From Gymnorhina tibicen (taxonomy: Eukaryota > Chordata > Aves > Passeriformes > Artamidae): a stretch of 64,000 nt of DNA. Both the position numbers and the translations under genes were made by a program. The stretch covers positions 228,370 to 292,369 of the forward strand of contig VXAZ01009351.1 of assembly GCA_013399875.1 (NCBI GenBank). The letters run 5' to 3'. The notes under the pieces are model-generated. The model had not been told where the DNA came from. It saw only the letters and a program-made list of their open reading frames with translations, and did no database searches. Positions within the stretch are counted from its first letter, which is position 1; each line of letters starts with the position of its first letter. Below are positions 26,701-35,560 of the stretch, piece by piece.

Positions 26701-29700
26701 GGACTGAGTCCAGAGCAAGGCCGTGAAGGTGATCCCAGACTTGGCCACCTCTCTTGTGAAGACAGGCTGAAAAGGGTTGGGGTTGTTCAGTCTGGAGAAG
26801 GTTCTTGGGAGACATTATTCTGATCTTCCAGTACCTAAAGGAGCCTACAAGAAACTTGGAGAGGAACTTGTTTGTACAAGGACATATGGTGTCAAGGGCG
26901 AATGGCTTCAAACTGAAAGAGAGTAGGTTTAGATTAGATATTAGGAAGAAATTCTTTACTGTGAGAGTGGTGAGGCAGTGGCACGGGTTGCTCAGAGAAA
27001 CTGTGGATGCTCCCTCCCTGGTAAGTGTTCTAGGCCAGGTTGAATGTGGCTTTAAACAATCTGGTTTAATGGATGGTGCCCCTGCCTGTGGCAGGGGGGA
27101 TTGGAACTAGATGATACTTAAGGTCCCTTCCACCCAAGCCATTTTATGACTCTATTAACAGGATTTGAAAGTAGTTAAAGATAGTGAAAGCAACTGTTAC
27201 TGTTCTCTAAGATTTCTTAAGAGTCAGTTGTCTGATTTGTTTATTAAACCACAGTTTTCATTATATAGCCTTGACATGGAGGATATTAAGACAAGTAGGT
27301 GAATAATAGGTGAATTAAACAGAATATTTAGTTCAGTGTAGAATTCTGCACAGGTTGGGATTAAACACACTTTCTTGTGGAACTTTTTAGAAATCCTGTT
27401 GCTGCAAAGAAAGTGTTACAGAGAGGTAGCTCATCAAGAATTAATTACATGTATCGGATGAAACTAGATAGAGGAGACTTCTTTTTGTTAACCTCCTAAA
27501 GTGTTTCGTAAGGAAAACCTCCAGTTCCTGCTCATTCCGTTCTATAAAATGCGATCTAAAAGAATAATGCAAGGGGAGAATTTGCTTCTCTGCTCTAAGT
27601 AGTCTAGTTTAATTATTAAGTAAACTTACAGACTCCAACACAGGTTACAAAACTGTGTAAAAGCTGTCTTACAGTTTGTGCAAAGCCTGACATTGAAGTG
27701 AGAAGGAACATCACAATTTGGAGAAATACCTTTTCTAGTCTGAAGAGAGACTTTTAAATGGAATCAAGAAATATTAGGCACAGAAATTCGGATACCAAGA
27801 TGAGAAAGGTTTTTTTCAAAGGGTATCCTGTAGACTTCTAAAGAGATTTTAAACCATTCGTTGTTTAAGTTGAAATTGAAGACACAAATATATCTGATAA
27901 AATCTAAGAGGTTAGGTTGACTTCAGTTATTTGGATCTCTGGTCTTGTAGAAGGTGTCCTTTCCAACCCAAACCATTCTGTGATTCTGTCTTTTTTTCTC
28001 CCCGCCAGCTAAATATTTTTTGATGTGGAGGTGTAAGAGCTGTGTGCTAAACGTATATTACACATGCTCCAGTTTGTTTCTACTTGGCTAGTGCTGCCCT
28101 GCCGTACTTGCTGGGTTTTATCTCTCAAGAATCTTTCATGGGTGTAAACTACTTGTAAGCTTTAACCTTACAGTACTTTGGCTAGAGTCTGCCTCACTTT
28201 GCCCCATCCTATAAAGCAAGAAGCTTTACTTCTCAGGAGATCCGTTGGTCCTAAAATATTGTTTACATAATATTAATTAATATGGTAATCCAAAGTGTAA
28301 TGCTAAAATACTGTCATTTTAACTTTAACATTTTCTTTAAGGCAAATGAATATTATTTTATTTTATTTTCAGGTGTACAATCAAATAATCATATTAACAA
28401 GGTAGTAAGTCATCCCACACTTCCTGTAACTATTACAGCACATGAAGATAGACACATCAAATTTTTTGACAACAAAACGGGTAAGGATAAAGAGAACCTC
28501 ATTTGTACATATGAATATTTTTAAAGAAATCTGGATGATATAGGGAGAATCCATTTGTAGAAAACTTACTAGTGATGTAGTCTTACACAAAACAGAACTT
28601 CTGGTATTTCTAAGATTAAACCTTTTCAGTACCTTCTCTGTGAAATAATGATATCTGTTGCAATTGTGACTTCAAAAGTCAGAAAACACTCAAAACAGGC
28701 AGAGATAGTTGTGAGGGACAAGAAAATGGTCTTTAATACAGAGTTTTCCTAATTTATAAAGTATGCGTGCTTTGTTCCTTCTTCGATCATTTCCATGCTT
28801 TTAACTCTAAGCATGTGTCAGTTATGTTTTTCAACTCTCAGTAGTAAAAATATCGCTTGGTACCTCTTAGGGCAAAAAATAACCCTAAATTCATTGTGGT
28901 AATGAAATCCTGTGTTATACTTAAGCTGCTGATTAAGTTTATAAAACAGAAATGGATCTGGAAGAAAGAGGGTAAAGAAGGCTATAGGGGAAAACTGCAC
29001 TGTCTGTCATGACAAAAACGTTGGAATAATTGTAAGAACAAACTTAAACTTCTATTTGTGAAATTATCTGTCACTTCCTACATGTTATCCTATCAAAGTT
29101 GGAATGAAAAAAAAAAAGCTCACTTAAAGTAAGCATGTGCACAACCCCTATTTCAAGTATGTTTGGTTTGGGCCCAGTAGGGGATGGTGTTCCTGGCGTT
29201 TTTGTTTTCTAAAGGAAAAAGCTGGGTGTTTTTTCCACTTTGCATCTGCCATGAACGTATGTGAATTTGAATTGTGGTCATGAAATGCATTGCGTTGATG
29301 TTGCTGAAATTAAGATTTATTACTTCAAAGAAACAAAGAATAAGGAAAAAATCTGCATGAAAAATAATTGGGTCAAAGACAGGAGACAGGGTAGAAGGAA
29401 GTGGTCTTTTTGTGGAATAAAATACCCGGCGGGTCTGGAGAGATCAGCAATAGTTCAATGTAATGAGTCATCTGAACAGAGAACAGTATATTGGCAGTTA
29501 ACTGACATTCATTAATTCAGGTTATTAAACAGGAAGGCTGACAGGGAAGAACTGGAGATCGTAATAGACATAAAAGCAGGCAAATTAAATTCCATGTGGA
29601 TAAATGTGAAATGATACATGTAAGGAAAAATAAACATTGCAATATAAGATAATAATCACTGGCTGACCGTTCTTACTCAAAGTAAAACCTTGGAGTTATA

Positions 29701-31129
29701 ATAAGAGGTTGGATAAAAATACCAGTTTGTTGCTTAGCAGTCAGAATAGCAAAATGCATATTAGAAGGAGGGAAAGGAATCAAAAGCAAAAGGGAGCATT
29801 TTTAATACCTTCGTATGAATACTTCGAATGAAGTCTTCCTTGTCTCAAAAGGGATATAGCCAAATTAATGCGTTTCAGAAAATGGTTAAAAAAATGATAG
29901 AAGATCTTTCTTCAGTAGCTTCTTCAGGAAGAATCTTAGAAACTAAATAGACTGAGATTCTTCAGGAAGACAAACAACTGAACCGAGCTGATAAACTTTT
30001 TTCATGTTGGTAATGGTCTTCCAGGGATTTATTTGCTCTCTTTTTCAACACGTGAACTGAGGTTCAGTTGCTAATCCCCAACAGGTGACAGGCTCAAAAC
30101 AGAAAAGAGGTGGTGGTTCTTCTGTGCAGAAGAACATTCCGGAACTCCTTCCAAAAAGCATCGTGAGGTGCTAAAAGATGTTATGAAGAGTCCAGGAACA
30201 GAGGTCAACAAAAAGAAATTATGGCATTAAGAGCAGTTGAAAGCAGAGTTAACCGTTCTGGTTTGTGACATAACCAAACAGTTAATTGTTTAGAAGCTGG
30301 AGAGTATTTTGGGCAAGTATCACCTATAGTTGCCTTATTTTTCTCTCCTAGCAATGACAGAGATAGATGGACCATTGATATGGCTAAGTAAGTCTTGTTT
30401 TACAAAGCTTCATTAACACTCTCTCCTACTGGGGCAGTTACTAGGACATTTAAGAGACTAAAAATTGAGGTTCTCACCCAGTCATTTTAGGTCTTCATTG
30501 TTGTTGCTGCCAATAAAGATGCCAAGTGGATAAAAAGATTGCTTACAATGAGAATACCTTTTTGACAGTTGTGTGTCATTTACCTTTATATTGATACAAG
30601 AGTCTGCAGTTGAAATGTCATAATTTCTAACGGATTAGGACCATTCAAACATTACTGGAATCTAAATAAGCATGTTATCTTATATTGCATTTCATGGGAA
30701 CGGGTTGGTTTTTTTCAAATAAACAATACTTCACAGGAAATTTACTATTTATTTTTCTTTTAGGTAAAATGATCCATTCTATGGTTGCTCACTTGGATGC
30801 TGTCACAAGTCTAGCTGTCGATCCTAATGGAATCTATTTAATGTCTGGAAGTAAGGGTTTTTTTCATATTCTATATGTTCTGTGTAAATTTTGCATTTGT
30901 GATGCACTGAATTTCTGACAAATATAACCTTGTCTTTTTCCTTTTTCTTTCCTAAACAGGCCATGATTGTTCCATTAGGTTGTGGAATTTGGACAGCAAG
31001 ACCTGTGTGCAAGAAATAACAGCTCATAGGAAAAAGCTGGATGAATCAATTTATGATGTAGCATTTCATCCTTCAAAAGCATATATTGCCAGTGCAGGAG
31101 CTGATGCCCTTGCCAAAGTATTCGTGTGA
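364..31129 (+). CDS. STRN3: Striatin-3 (SG2NA), C-terminal 515 residues over 12 exons; 5' part outside window
   Basis: Joining the twelve exons listed separately gives one open frame of 1548 nt ending in TGA, with every junction in phase. The product matches vertebrate striatin-3 as I know it: an acidic linker (GLAADLTDDPDTEEALKEFD), optional segments with DKDDLSP and MIADLGDD, then a WD40 propeller from about residue 177 of this fragment (KTWNPKYTLRSHFDG) to the terminal KVFV. Propeller blades show LKLWN, IQWWN, IRLWN and again IRLWN at strand ends, with WN in place of WD as usual in striatins. Striatins are B''' regulatory subunits of PP2A and scaffold the STRIPAK kinase-phosphatase complex in the cytoplasm and at membranes. 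Starting at I-G-N-E-G in phase 0, the fragment lacks the N-terminal caveolin-binding, coiled-coil and calmodulin-binding regions. Paralogues STRN and STRN4 are less likely because of the 84-residue cassette pair and the COCH neighbour. Confidence 0.97.
506..5839 (+). other. STRN3 intron, about 5.3 kb
   Basis: AT-rich intron with GTAAG...TAG ends. I see short low-complexity T runs but no recognisable repeat family, RNA gene or coding exon. The open frames in it are short and lack splice context. Confidence 0.85.
5840..5950 (+). CDS. STRN3: STRN3 cassette exon A (by analogy exon 8)
   Basis: The acceptor is TGCATGTAG and the donor GTAAGT at 5951. The exon is 111 nt, phase 1 at both ends, so it can be skipped without a frame shift. 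It codes 37 residues reading DKDDLSPTAEVWDVDQG and ending in a lysine-rich run (KKERKGKKGVK). This segment is present in the long (beta) SG2NA isoform of mammals and absent from the short one. The lysine cluster could act as a nuclear localisation or binding patch; that is inference. Confidence 0.93.
6036..6101. repeat. Poly-T tract with one ambiguous base
   Basis: Almost uninterrupted T with N at 6087. It starts about 85 nt after the donor of cassette exon A. Length in the assembly is unreliable. Confidence 0.9.
6791..7445 (-). mobile_element. CR1 LINE fragment, reverse orientation
   Basis: The left edge CCATAGAATGGTTTGGGTTG is the reverse complement of the CR1 3' end. Inward come the typical segments ATCCAACCTGTCCTTGAACA and CCAGGGATGGAGCACCCAC. 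A jump near 7055 suggests an internal deletion compared with the copy at 34.6 kb. It is 5'-truncated like nearly all CR1 copies. Open frames across it are remnants, not genes. Confidence 0.92.
12285..12425 (+). CDS. STRN3: STRN3 cassette exon B (by analogy exon 9)
   Basis: The acceptor is TTTACAG and the donor GTACAA at 12426. The exon is 141 nt, phase 1 at both ends, coding 47 residues with KLHDMIADLGDDEIPHIPSG and a serine/arginine stretch (SRSPSSRM) before DHEGARAEE. Together with cassette A it adds exactly 84 residues, the known length difference between long and short striatin-3 isoforms (797 versus 713 residues in human). The donor lacks the usual G at +5, which may make inclusion adjustable. 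Confidence 0.93.
12426..17352 (+). other. STRN3 intron, about 4.9 kb
   Basis: AT-rich intron. A TG-rich stretch at about 17160-17200 and a short T run before the next exon are visible. Nothing else is recognisable. Confidence 0.85.
17353..17486 (+). CDS. STRN3: STRN3 exon (by analogy exon 10): linker before propeller
   Basis: The acceptor is CTTTGTAG and the donor GTAAGT at 17487. The exon enters in phase 1 (G joined to CT gives Ala) and leaves in phase 0. It codes EPITFPPGGGKSFIMGSDD and the hydrophobic LSVLGLGDLADLTV segment, ending DYSYD. It is constitutive in known striatin-3 isoforms and leads directly into the WD40 domain. Confidence 0.96.
20254..20308. repeat. Poly-T tract with assembly gap
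   Basis: A T run interrupted by twelve N (20280-20291). This is an assembly gap inside a homopolymer; real content is unknown. Confidence 0.95.
20479..20510. repeat. (TG)n/(TA)n microsatellite
   Basis: GTGTGTGTGTGTGTG followed by TACATATATATACAC. Confidence 0.9.
20710..20769. repeat. Poly-T tract with one ambiguous base
   Basis: About 58 nt of nearly pure T with one internal G and an N at 20769. Together with the gap 400 nt upstream it marks a hard-to-assemble stretch of this intron. Confidence 0.95.
22992..23167 (+). CDS. STRN3: STRN3 exon (by analogy exon 11): first WD40 blade, GC donor
   Basis: The acceptor is TCTTTTAAG. The exon codes LPANKDAFRKTWNPKYTLRS, then FDGVRALAFHPVEPVLVTAS and EDHTLKLWNLQKTVPAKK. 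The last lysine codon is split AA|G, and the only junction that keeps frame and the conserved protein uses a GC donor (GCAAGT at 23168-23173). Reading on past the donor gives residues unlike any striatin and then a stop. Confidence 0.95.
23168..23296 (+). other. STRN3 GC-AG intron of 129 nt
   Basis: The intron starts GCAAGT and ends CTCTTTCAG. The donor is otherwise consensus (AA|GCAAGT), as expected for functional GC-AG introns, which usually compensate with strong flanking bases. No GT donor nearby restores the conserved reading frame. Confidence 0.9.
23297..23344 (+). CDS. STRN3: STRN3 48-nt exon (by analogy exon 12)
   Basis: This is a very short exon between CTCTTTCAG and GTAAGT at 23345. 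It supplies the G completing the split lysine, then SASLDVEPIYTFRAH and two bases of Ile. It lies only 129 nt after the previous exon, so the GC-AG intron between them is small. It codes the loop from blade 1 to blade 2. Confidence 0.94.
23345..25133 (+). other. STRN3 intron, about 1.8 kb
   Basis: AT-rich intron with GTAAGT and CTCTCAATAG ends. I see no recognisable element in it. Confidence 0.85.
25134..25255 (+). CDS. STRN3: STRN3 exon (by analogy exon 13): WD40 blade
   Basis: The acceptor is CTCTCAATAG and the donor GTAAGT at 25256. The exon codes GPVLSLAISSNGEQCFSGGI, then DATIQWWNMPSPNVDPYDTY, entering in phase 2 and leaving in phase 1. GH-to-WD-type blade pattern with IQWWN in the closing strand. 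Confidence 0.96.
25256..26311 (+). other. Two short STRN3 introns (25256-25894 and 26063-26311)
   Basis: Both are canonical GT-AG introns flanking exon 25895-26062. The first contains a G/T-rich stretch (about 25620-25730); nothing else is evident. Confidence 0.85.
25895..26062 (+). CDS. STRN3: STRN3 exon (by analogy exon 14): WD40 blade
   Basis: The acceptor is CCTTTCCAG and the donor GTAACT at 26063. The exon codes PNVLAGTLIAHTDAVWGLAY, then KNHLLSCSADGTIRLWNPP and ends CICTYNGEK. It is phase 1 at both ends. HTDAVWG and SADGTIRLWN form a textbook WD40 unit. Confidence 0.96.
26312..26452 (+). CDS. STRN3: STRN3 exon (by analogy exon 15): WD40 blade
   Basis: The acceptor is CTTTCTAG and the donor GTAAGT at 26453. 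The exon codes HGIPTSVDFIGCDPAHMVAS, then FNTGSTVIYDLETSQSVVMF and ends SSQVES. It is phase 1 at both ends. The split codon at its start reads Glu here. Confidence 0.96.
26625..27156 (+). mobile_element. CR1 LINE fragment, sense orientation
   Basis: Typical CR1 3' half: CTCTTGTGAAGACAGGCTGA, TAGATTAGATATTAGGAAGA, AATTCTTTACTGTGAGAGTG and the tail GGTCCCTTCCACCCAAGCCA. It is 5'-truncated, diverged by many substitutions, and lies in the STRN3 intron in the transcribed direction. Frames such as 26805-27110 are remnants. Confidence 0.92.
27940..27990 (+). mobile_element. Very short CR1 3' end
   Basis: The stretch CCTTTCCAACCCAAACCATT followed by CTGTGATTCTGTC is the CR1 3' terminus with its tail of short direct repeats. 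Only about 50 nt are recognisable, so it is either an extremely truncated insertion or the end of a decayed one. Confidence 0.8.
28373..28480 (+). CDS. STRN3: STRN3 exon (by analogy exon 16): WD40 blade
   Basis: The acceptor is TTTATTTTCAG and the donor GTAAGG at 28481. The exon codes VQSNNHINKVVSHPTLPVTI, then TAHEDRHIKFFDNKTG. It is 108 nt, phase 1 at both ends. EDRHIKFFD is the closing-strand motif of this blade. Confidence 0.96.
28481..30763 (+). other. STRN3 intron, about 2.3 kb, with old LINE remnant
   Basis: Canonical GT-AG intron. About 700 nt in its middle (29530-30230) looks like a worn-down LINE of the CR1/L3 type. The rest shows nothing recognisable. Confidence 0.8.
29530..30230 (+). 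mobile_element. Ancient CR1/L3-like LINE remnant
   Basis: Scattered matches to old amniote CR1/L3 3' regions as I remember them: a TCAAAAGGGATATAGCCAAA block, then AATGGTTAAAAAAATGATAG, then GGAACTCCTTCC with the following TGAGGTGCTAAAAGATG part. The order and spacing fit one element in + orientation with heavy decay. No frame is intact. Family assignment is from memory and needs a repeat search. Confidence 0.6.
30764..30850 (+). CDS. STRN3: STRN3 exon (by analogy exon 17): WD40 blade
   Basis: The acceptor is TTTCTTTTAG and the donor GTAAGG at 30851. The exon codes KMIHSMVAHLDAVTSLAVDP, then NGIYLMSG. It is 87 nt, phase 1 at both ends, and the following intron is only 109 nt. Confidence 0.96.
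30960..31129 (+). CDS. STRN3: STRN3 terminal coding exon with stop (by analogy exon 18)
   Basis: The acceptor is CCTAAACAG. The exon codes HDCSIRLWNLDSKTCVQEIT, then KKLDESIYDVAFHPSKAYIA and ends SAGADALAKVFV with TGA at 31127-31129. The last blade closes the propeller. The 3' UTR follows directly. Confidence 0.97.
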
Positions 31130-31897
31130 CATAGCAGAACAAACCTGCATCATAACAGCAGGTCTGTTTGGACAAAAAAGAGGGAATGCGTCACTGCCAT
31201 CAATTATAAGGTTACCAATAAGACACTACATCTGATCTGCCTGGGTGAAGGCTCTTAAGTGGGGCAGGTATTAAGTTGGTGAAAAGTCACCACATCCTGA
31301 ACAATGTCAGGCTCATTCATTTAACTGTAATTACTGTATTTGGGGGGGTGGGGACAAATACAAAAAAGAAAACCAGTATTTGTAGCCTTGACTGGATATG
31401 AACTGAGCGTATGTCTGTTCTTTAGGTGTCTTTAAGCAAACGTGGAGTCTGATCTTACAAAAGACTTTTATTTTGGACTCTGTGTGCTGCCTTAGGGTTA
31501 GGAATGTGGTGCTCTTGTGGAGGGAAGTGAGCTCCAAGAGTAGCTTTCTTTTCATCTCTTAGTAATCTTCTGTTTATCAGTTGAATGCCACAGATTCCCC
31601 TTTTAAACTTTTATTTTGCTTTAAAGAAAAGGAAATTTAACTTAAAATATTTTAGCATTAGTTGCACAAAATGTTTGGATAAAATTCTAGTTTTTATAAG
31701 TCTTTTTATATATTTAGCCTGTCACAACAGTGCTCAAGATTGTATTGATAATGTTTTTCTGCATTATAGAACCCTAAAACACAGAGATCTCACTGACCCG
31801 CTGCCGTGTAACCACAATCTTCCCTTCTTTTGCCTAATACAGCTCAGCTAAGTCCTTGCTTAAGGATGCTAATCATCATCGCATAACTGTCTTCATA

Positions 31898-31903
31898 AAT
31901 AAA
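31898..31903 (+). terminator. STRN3: Candidate proximal poly(A) signal of STRN3
   Basis: AATAAA about 770 nt after the stop codon, followed by TGTGTTC within 20 nt. It could give a short-UTR mRNA; usage is unproven. Confidence 0.4.
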
Positions 31904-32625
31904 GGACTGTAAAATGTGTTCAAATGAAACACAGAGGGGTTAACACCCCTGAATGAACTCTTAAAAAAAAATTAATCTTGGCATCCTATCACTATGTGAT
32001 ATTTTGTACATCTTACTGTATTTACGAGTTTATTTATCAAGGATTACCCATCTTGCTAATGGCCTATTGTTATTTATTTCACTTTTTGTTGGTCTTTATA
32101 TCCTTTTATGTAGTGTGTTAAAGGGCCCTGTATATCTGTTATGGCACTCTTTGAACAGTCTAAAATAGATGAGAAAATGGGACATTTGATAATTCTAAAG
32201 TTGCAAACCAAGAAATTCTTTTTCCTCTGGTTAAGTACCTGGAGTGGAGTTGATTCCAAAAAAACAATCTTGTTTCAGAACCTTTGGAGTGAAAATTATT
32301 TTTATTTGCATTTCAAATAGAATACAAAAGTAGTTAATTCAAGATTCATAAATCTGCTGTGTTTTGACTAGTTACTCCCTGCTTTTATTTTATTTTTCAG
32401 ATGTGCTTCAGTTTATGGTGTAACTAAAAATTTTGTTTGTGTAATGCATGATTAATACAAAAAAGTATTTTTTCTAGTCTTCCACAAAACTTTTCTGATC
32501 AGTTTGCGAGTTTTGATGAGTTTTGTAAGGTTTCTGTTTTACAAACTATGAATCAGCAAATTTTTAAGATTGTACCACATAGCAAAAGTACAGCTGTTGA
32601 AAAATAATGTATATAAAATGCATAT

Positions 32626-32631
32626 AATAAA
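32626..32631 (+). terminator. STRN3: Candidate middle poly(A) signal of STRN3
   Basis: AATAAA followed by a GU-rich stretch (TGGTGTACCTGTATG), the layout expected of a working signal. Usage is unproven. Confidence 0.45.
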
Positions 32632-33763
32632 TATTAAATGGTGTACCTGTATGTTACTGTTGGCTACATTATTTTGTGTTGCACAGTTTGAAAGAGTCAT
32701 TCTACAAATTACTAAATTAGGTCTCAATTTTAGCAAAATGACCATTTGTTTATTATGCTTATAAGCTGCTTTGCTTTTGCAAGATTGTAATAGTTGTCTG
32801 GATGTTGACCAACTGTTCAGTTTCAAGCAGCAGTACCCACATATAGGAACATGTTTCCACAATGTTTTAAGAGATTGTTACAAGAACAAATTGAAAATTG
32901 CTAGTGTATTCTTACAGCCCTTATAAGATGATAATCACAGCGTTTTTCATTATCTTTGCATATGAAGTGATTCTGAAGTGATTTAGGAGCCAGAAAGGTA
33001 CTCTTGTTTTTATTTCAAACTGCCACTGAATTGTTGTGTTGAGTTTAAAAAGAAAAAAAATTCTAAATGCCTAAAATTTGCCCATATATCTTACCTTTGT
33101 CCATTTCTTCTCAAGTCCTCCTATAAAGGTGACGCACAAAAAACTAAACTGAAGGTCAACATTTACCTATTCTGTGATGAGTCACTTTGCTCAAAGTGTA
33201 TCAGCAGAAACAGAATACCACAATATGAATATTTTCGTGTAAAGTAGTATATTTAGGTATAAGTTAACTAAAGCTAGAACATGTTCCTATAAGTGGTTTA
33301 ACTGCATTGTTCCATGTAAGTTTCCAGTTTTCCAGTAAGATTGTATTTCATGCCATCTCATGTCAAGCAAGCTAGAATTAAAAAGAAAAAAAAAAGGAAG
33401 GAGGTGCTCATGGTAGGCAGAATACTGCAGTTATATTTTGGAATTAATTTTGTTTTAGTAATAATGTTGCATTGCTTGAAATGTTACAGTAAATTATAAT
33501 TGTGTAGGAATTGGAGAATTTTGTCCTTTATCATGAAGATTGAGGTGAGGCCTTTCAGTAATTGCTTGTAGGACACTAAGACTTTACTTTTGAAAGTAAC
33601 ATTCAGCTGATTTGCACTTTTTATTCTTTTCAGTCTAAAGCATTCAACTAATCAACAGACAAGAGAGTATTTGACTTTTATTGGAAGTAATTTCATAATC
33701 GCCTTTTCTGAAGCCAAACATTGTTTCTGGCAGCTTTTCCAGACTGCTGCATTTTAATGCTTA

Positions 33764-33787
33764 AATAAAATGTGATTGTTTAATAAA
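33764..33787 (+). terminator. STRN3: Distal tandem poly(A) signals of STRN3
   Basis: Two AATAAA hexamers (33764-33769 and 33782-33787) 18 nt apart, flanking TGTGATTGTTT, with a T-rich tract downstream. This is the most likely end of the full-length transcript. Confidence 0.6.
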
Positions 33788-34474
33788 CATTACCATGCAT
33801 AACATTTACCTTTTTTTTTAATTGTATTAAAATTGAAATGATAAAACCAAAAATATTTGCTTATTTTCCTTAATTGAAATCTTAATGGTCATCTTAGTTT
33901 ACTAATGCATAGTGGATCAAATGCTGTAGTGAGGAATCATTTATTGAATATTACCAATAATTTCTAATACAGTCTTAGTTTATTTGCTGTGGGGTATAGT
34001 ATGCTAAAACCTTTACTTGTTGGTTTTGAGTTGTTTAGAACAGAAGAGCTGTAGTACTGGTGATGGGGAAAATGATTGTGCTGACAGAAATGGTTTTATT
34101 TAGCAAAAACACCTCAACTTTTGAAACTACTTACTTCTCGTTTGTGAGACCCAAAAGACTGGTGCTCAGAACCTGAATGGAAAGATATCTGTATGTGTTT
34201 AATAATACATTTAGCATTTAGAGTGTGATTGATGTTAACAGACTTAGTCTCCATCTTGCTTTTTGTTGCAGGAACTGTTTTAAGCAGATCAGTGGTGACT
34301 GTAGTCCACGATAGCATATATAGTAGTATGCAGTCCACATAAATAGCAAATACACATGAAAAAGAGTGTAACAAACCTTGCTTGAAAACCTTCCCTAATT
34401 TAGAAATACTAAGGACAATTTATTTGCCAGGAGAAAATTGGTATCAGAGGCCATCCATTTTGCATATTGTATGC

Positions 34475-34562
34475 TAATTTATTTTGAAACTCATAGCACG
34501 CTCTGTCCAGGCATGCTCTTATTATTATGTGCTTTAATTTACTTTGAAACTGATAGCACTCT
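34475..34562. repeat. Two diverged copies of a ~22-nt unit
   Basis: TTTATTTTGAAACTCATAGCAC and TTTACTTTGAAACTGATAGCAC occur about 62 nt apart, each followed by a CTCTG-like sequence. This looks like a local duplication of about 60 nt. Confidence 0.6.
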
Positions 34563-34647
34563 GCTCTAGCACTTCCCATCTCACATCAGTGGAAAGCCTC
34601 TTGGTCACACAGTGCTGAATGCTTGCATTTTTTTGTTCTGTTTGGTT

Positions 34648-35518
34648 TCATAGACTCATAGGAAGGCCTGGGATGGAAGGGACATTAAAGATCATCTAAT
34701 TCCAGGCCTGTACCCCCACCATGGACAGGGGCAGCTTCCACTAAACAGGTTATTGCCCCATCCAACCTGGCCTTCAACATTTCCAGGGATGGGGCATCCA
34801 CAGCTTCTCTGGGCAACCTGTGTGCTAGTCACTCACTGCCCTCACAGTAGAGAATTTTTTCCTAGTGTCTAATTTAACCTGTTCTCTTTCGGTTTGAAGC
34901 TGTTTCCCCTTGTCCTGCCACCACATGATCGTGTAAAAAGTCCCTCTCCAGCTTTCTTACAGGCACCCTTCAGCTACTGGAAGGCTGTAATTAGGTCAGC
35001 CCAAAGCCTTCTCCAGGTGGGCGAGCCCCAACAGTCTGAGCCTTACCTCACAGGAGAGGTGCTCCATCCCTCGGCTCATCTGGGTGGTCCCTCCTCTGGA
35101 CTCACTGCAGCAGGTCCATGTCCTTCCTGTGCTGGAACCCCAGAGCTGGATGCAGCACTGCAGGTGGGGTCTCACCAGAGCAGAGCAGAGCAGAGGGGCA
35201 CAATCCCCTCCCTCTCCCTGCTGGCCACACTGCTTTGGATGCAGCCCAGGGCACACTTGGCTCTCTGGGCTGGGAGTGCCCATGGCTCATGTCCAGCCTC
35301 TCACCCAGCAGCACCCCCAAGTCCTTCTGGGCAGGGCTGCTCTCCATCTGTTCATCCCCAGCCTGTGCTGATGCTGGGGGATTCAGCACCTTGCAGCACC
35401 TTGCACTTTGTCTTGTTAAACCTCATGAGATTCCCATGGACCCACTCCTGGTGCTTGTCCAGGTCCCTCTGGATGCCATCCCATCCTTCAGGTGTGTCAA
35501 CCACACCACTCAGCTTGT
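34648..35518 (-). mobile_element. CR1 LINE fragment, reverse orientation, about 870 nt
   Basis: The left edge TCATAGACTCATAGGAAGGC is the reverse of a CR1 3' tail. Inward come CATCCAACCTGGCCTTCAAC, CCAGGGATGGGGCATCCACA and a GC-rich CR1 body with CAGAGCTGGATGCAGCACTG. It is the longest CR1 copy in the window and 5'-truncated. A 251-codon open frame over it (34894-35649) is a remnant with no reverse-transcriptase reading in sense. Confidence 0.93.
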
Positions 35519-35526
35519 TACTACAG

Positions 35527-35560
35527 TGTGGGTGTGTGTGTATATACACACACACGCATG
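35527..35560. repeat. (TG)n/(CA)n microsatellite next to CR1
   Basis: GTGTGGGTGTGTGTGTATAT followed by ACACACACACGCATG. It abuts the 5'-truncated end of the CR1 copy. Confidence 0.85.

Larger units (their letters stand above)
26453..28372 (+). other. STRN3 intron, about 1.9 kb, with CR1 copies
   Basis: Canonical intron holding a sense-oriented CR1 fragment (about 26625-27156) and a second, very short CR1 3' end (about 27940-27990). The remaining sequence is not recognisable. Confidence 0.85.
31130..33810 (+). other. STRN3: STRN3 3' UTR, about 2.7 kb
   Basis: AT-rich sequence following the TGA with no splice sites needed and no repeats. Canonical AATAAA hexamers occur at 31898, 32626, 33764 and 33782. 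The paired distal hexamers followed by a T-rich stretch make about 33.8 kb the likely longest end. The exact cleavage site is inferred. Confidence 0.7.

Noticed and set aside
26805..27110. + strand frame of 101 codons
   Set aside because: It lies in CR1 3' sequence, outside the part that codes the element's proteins.
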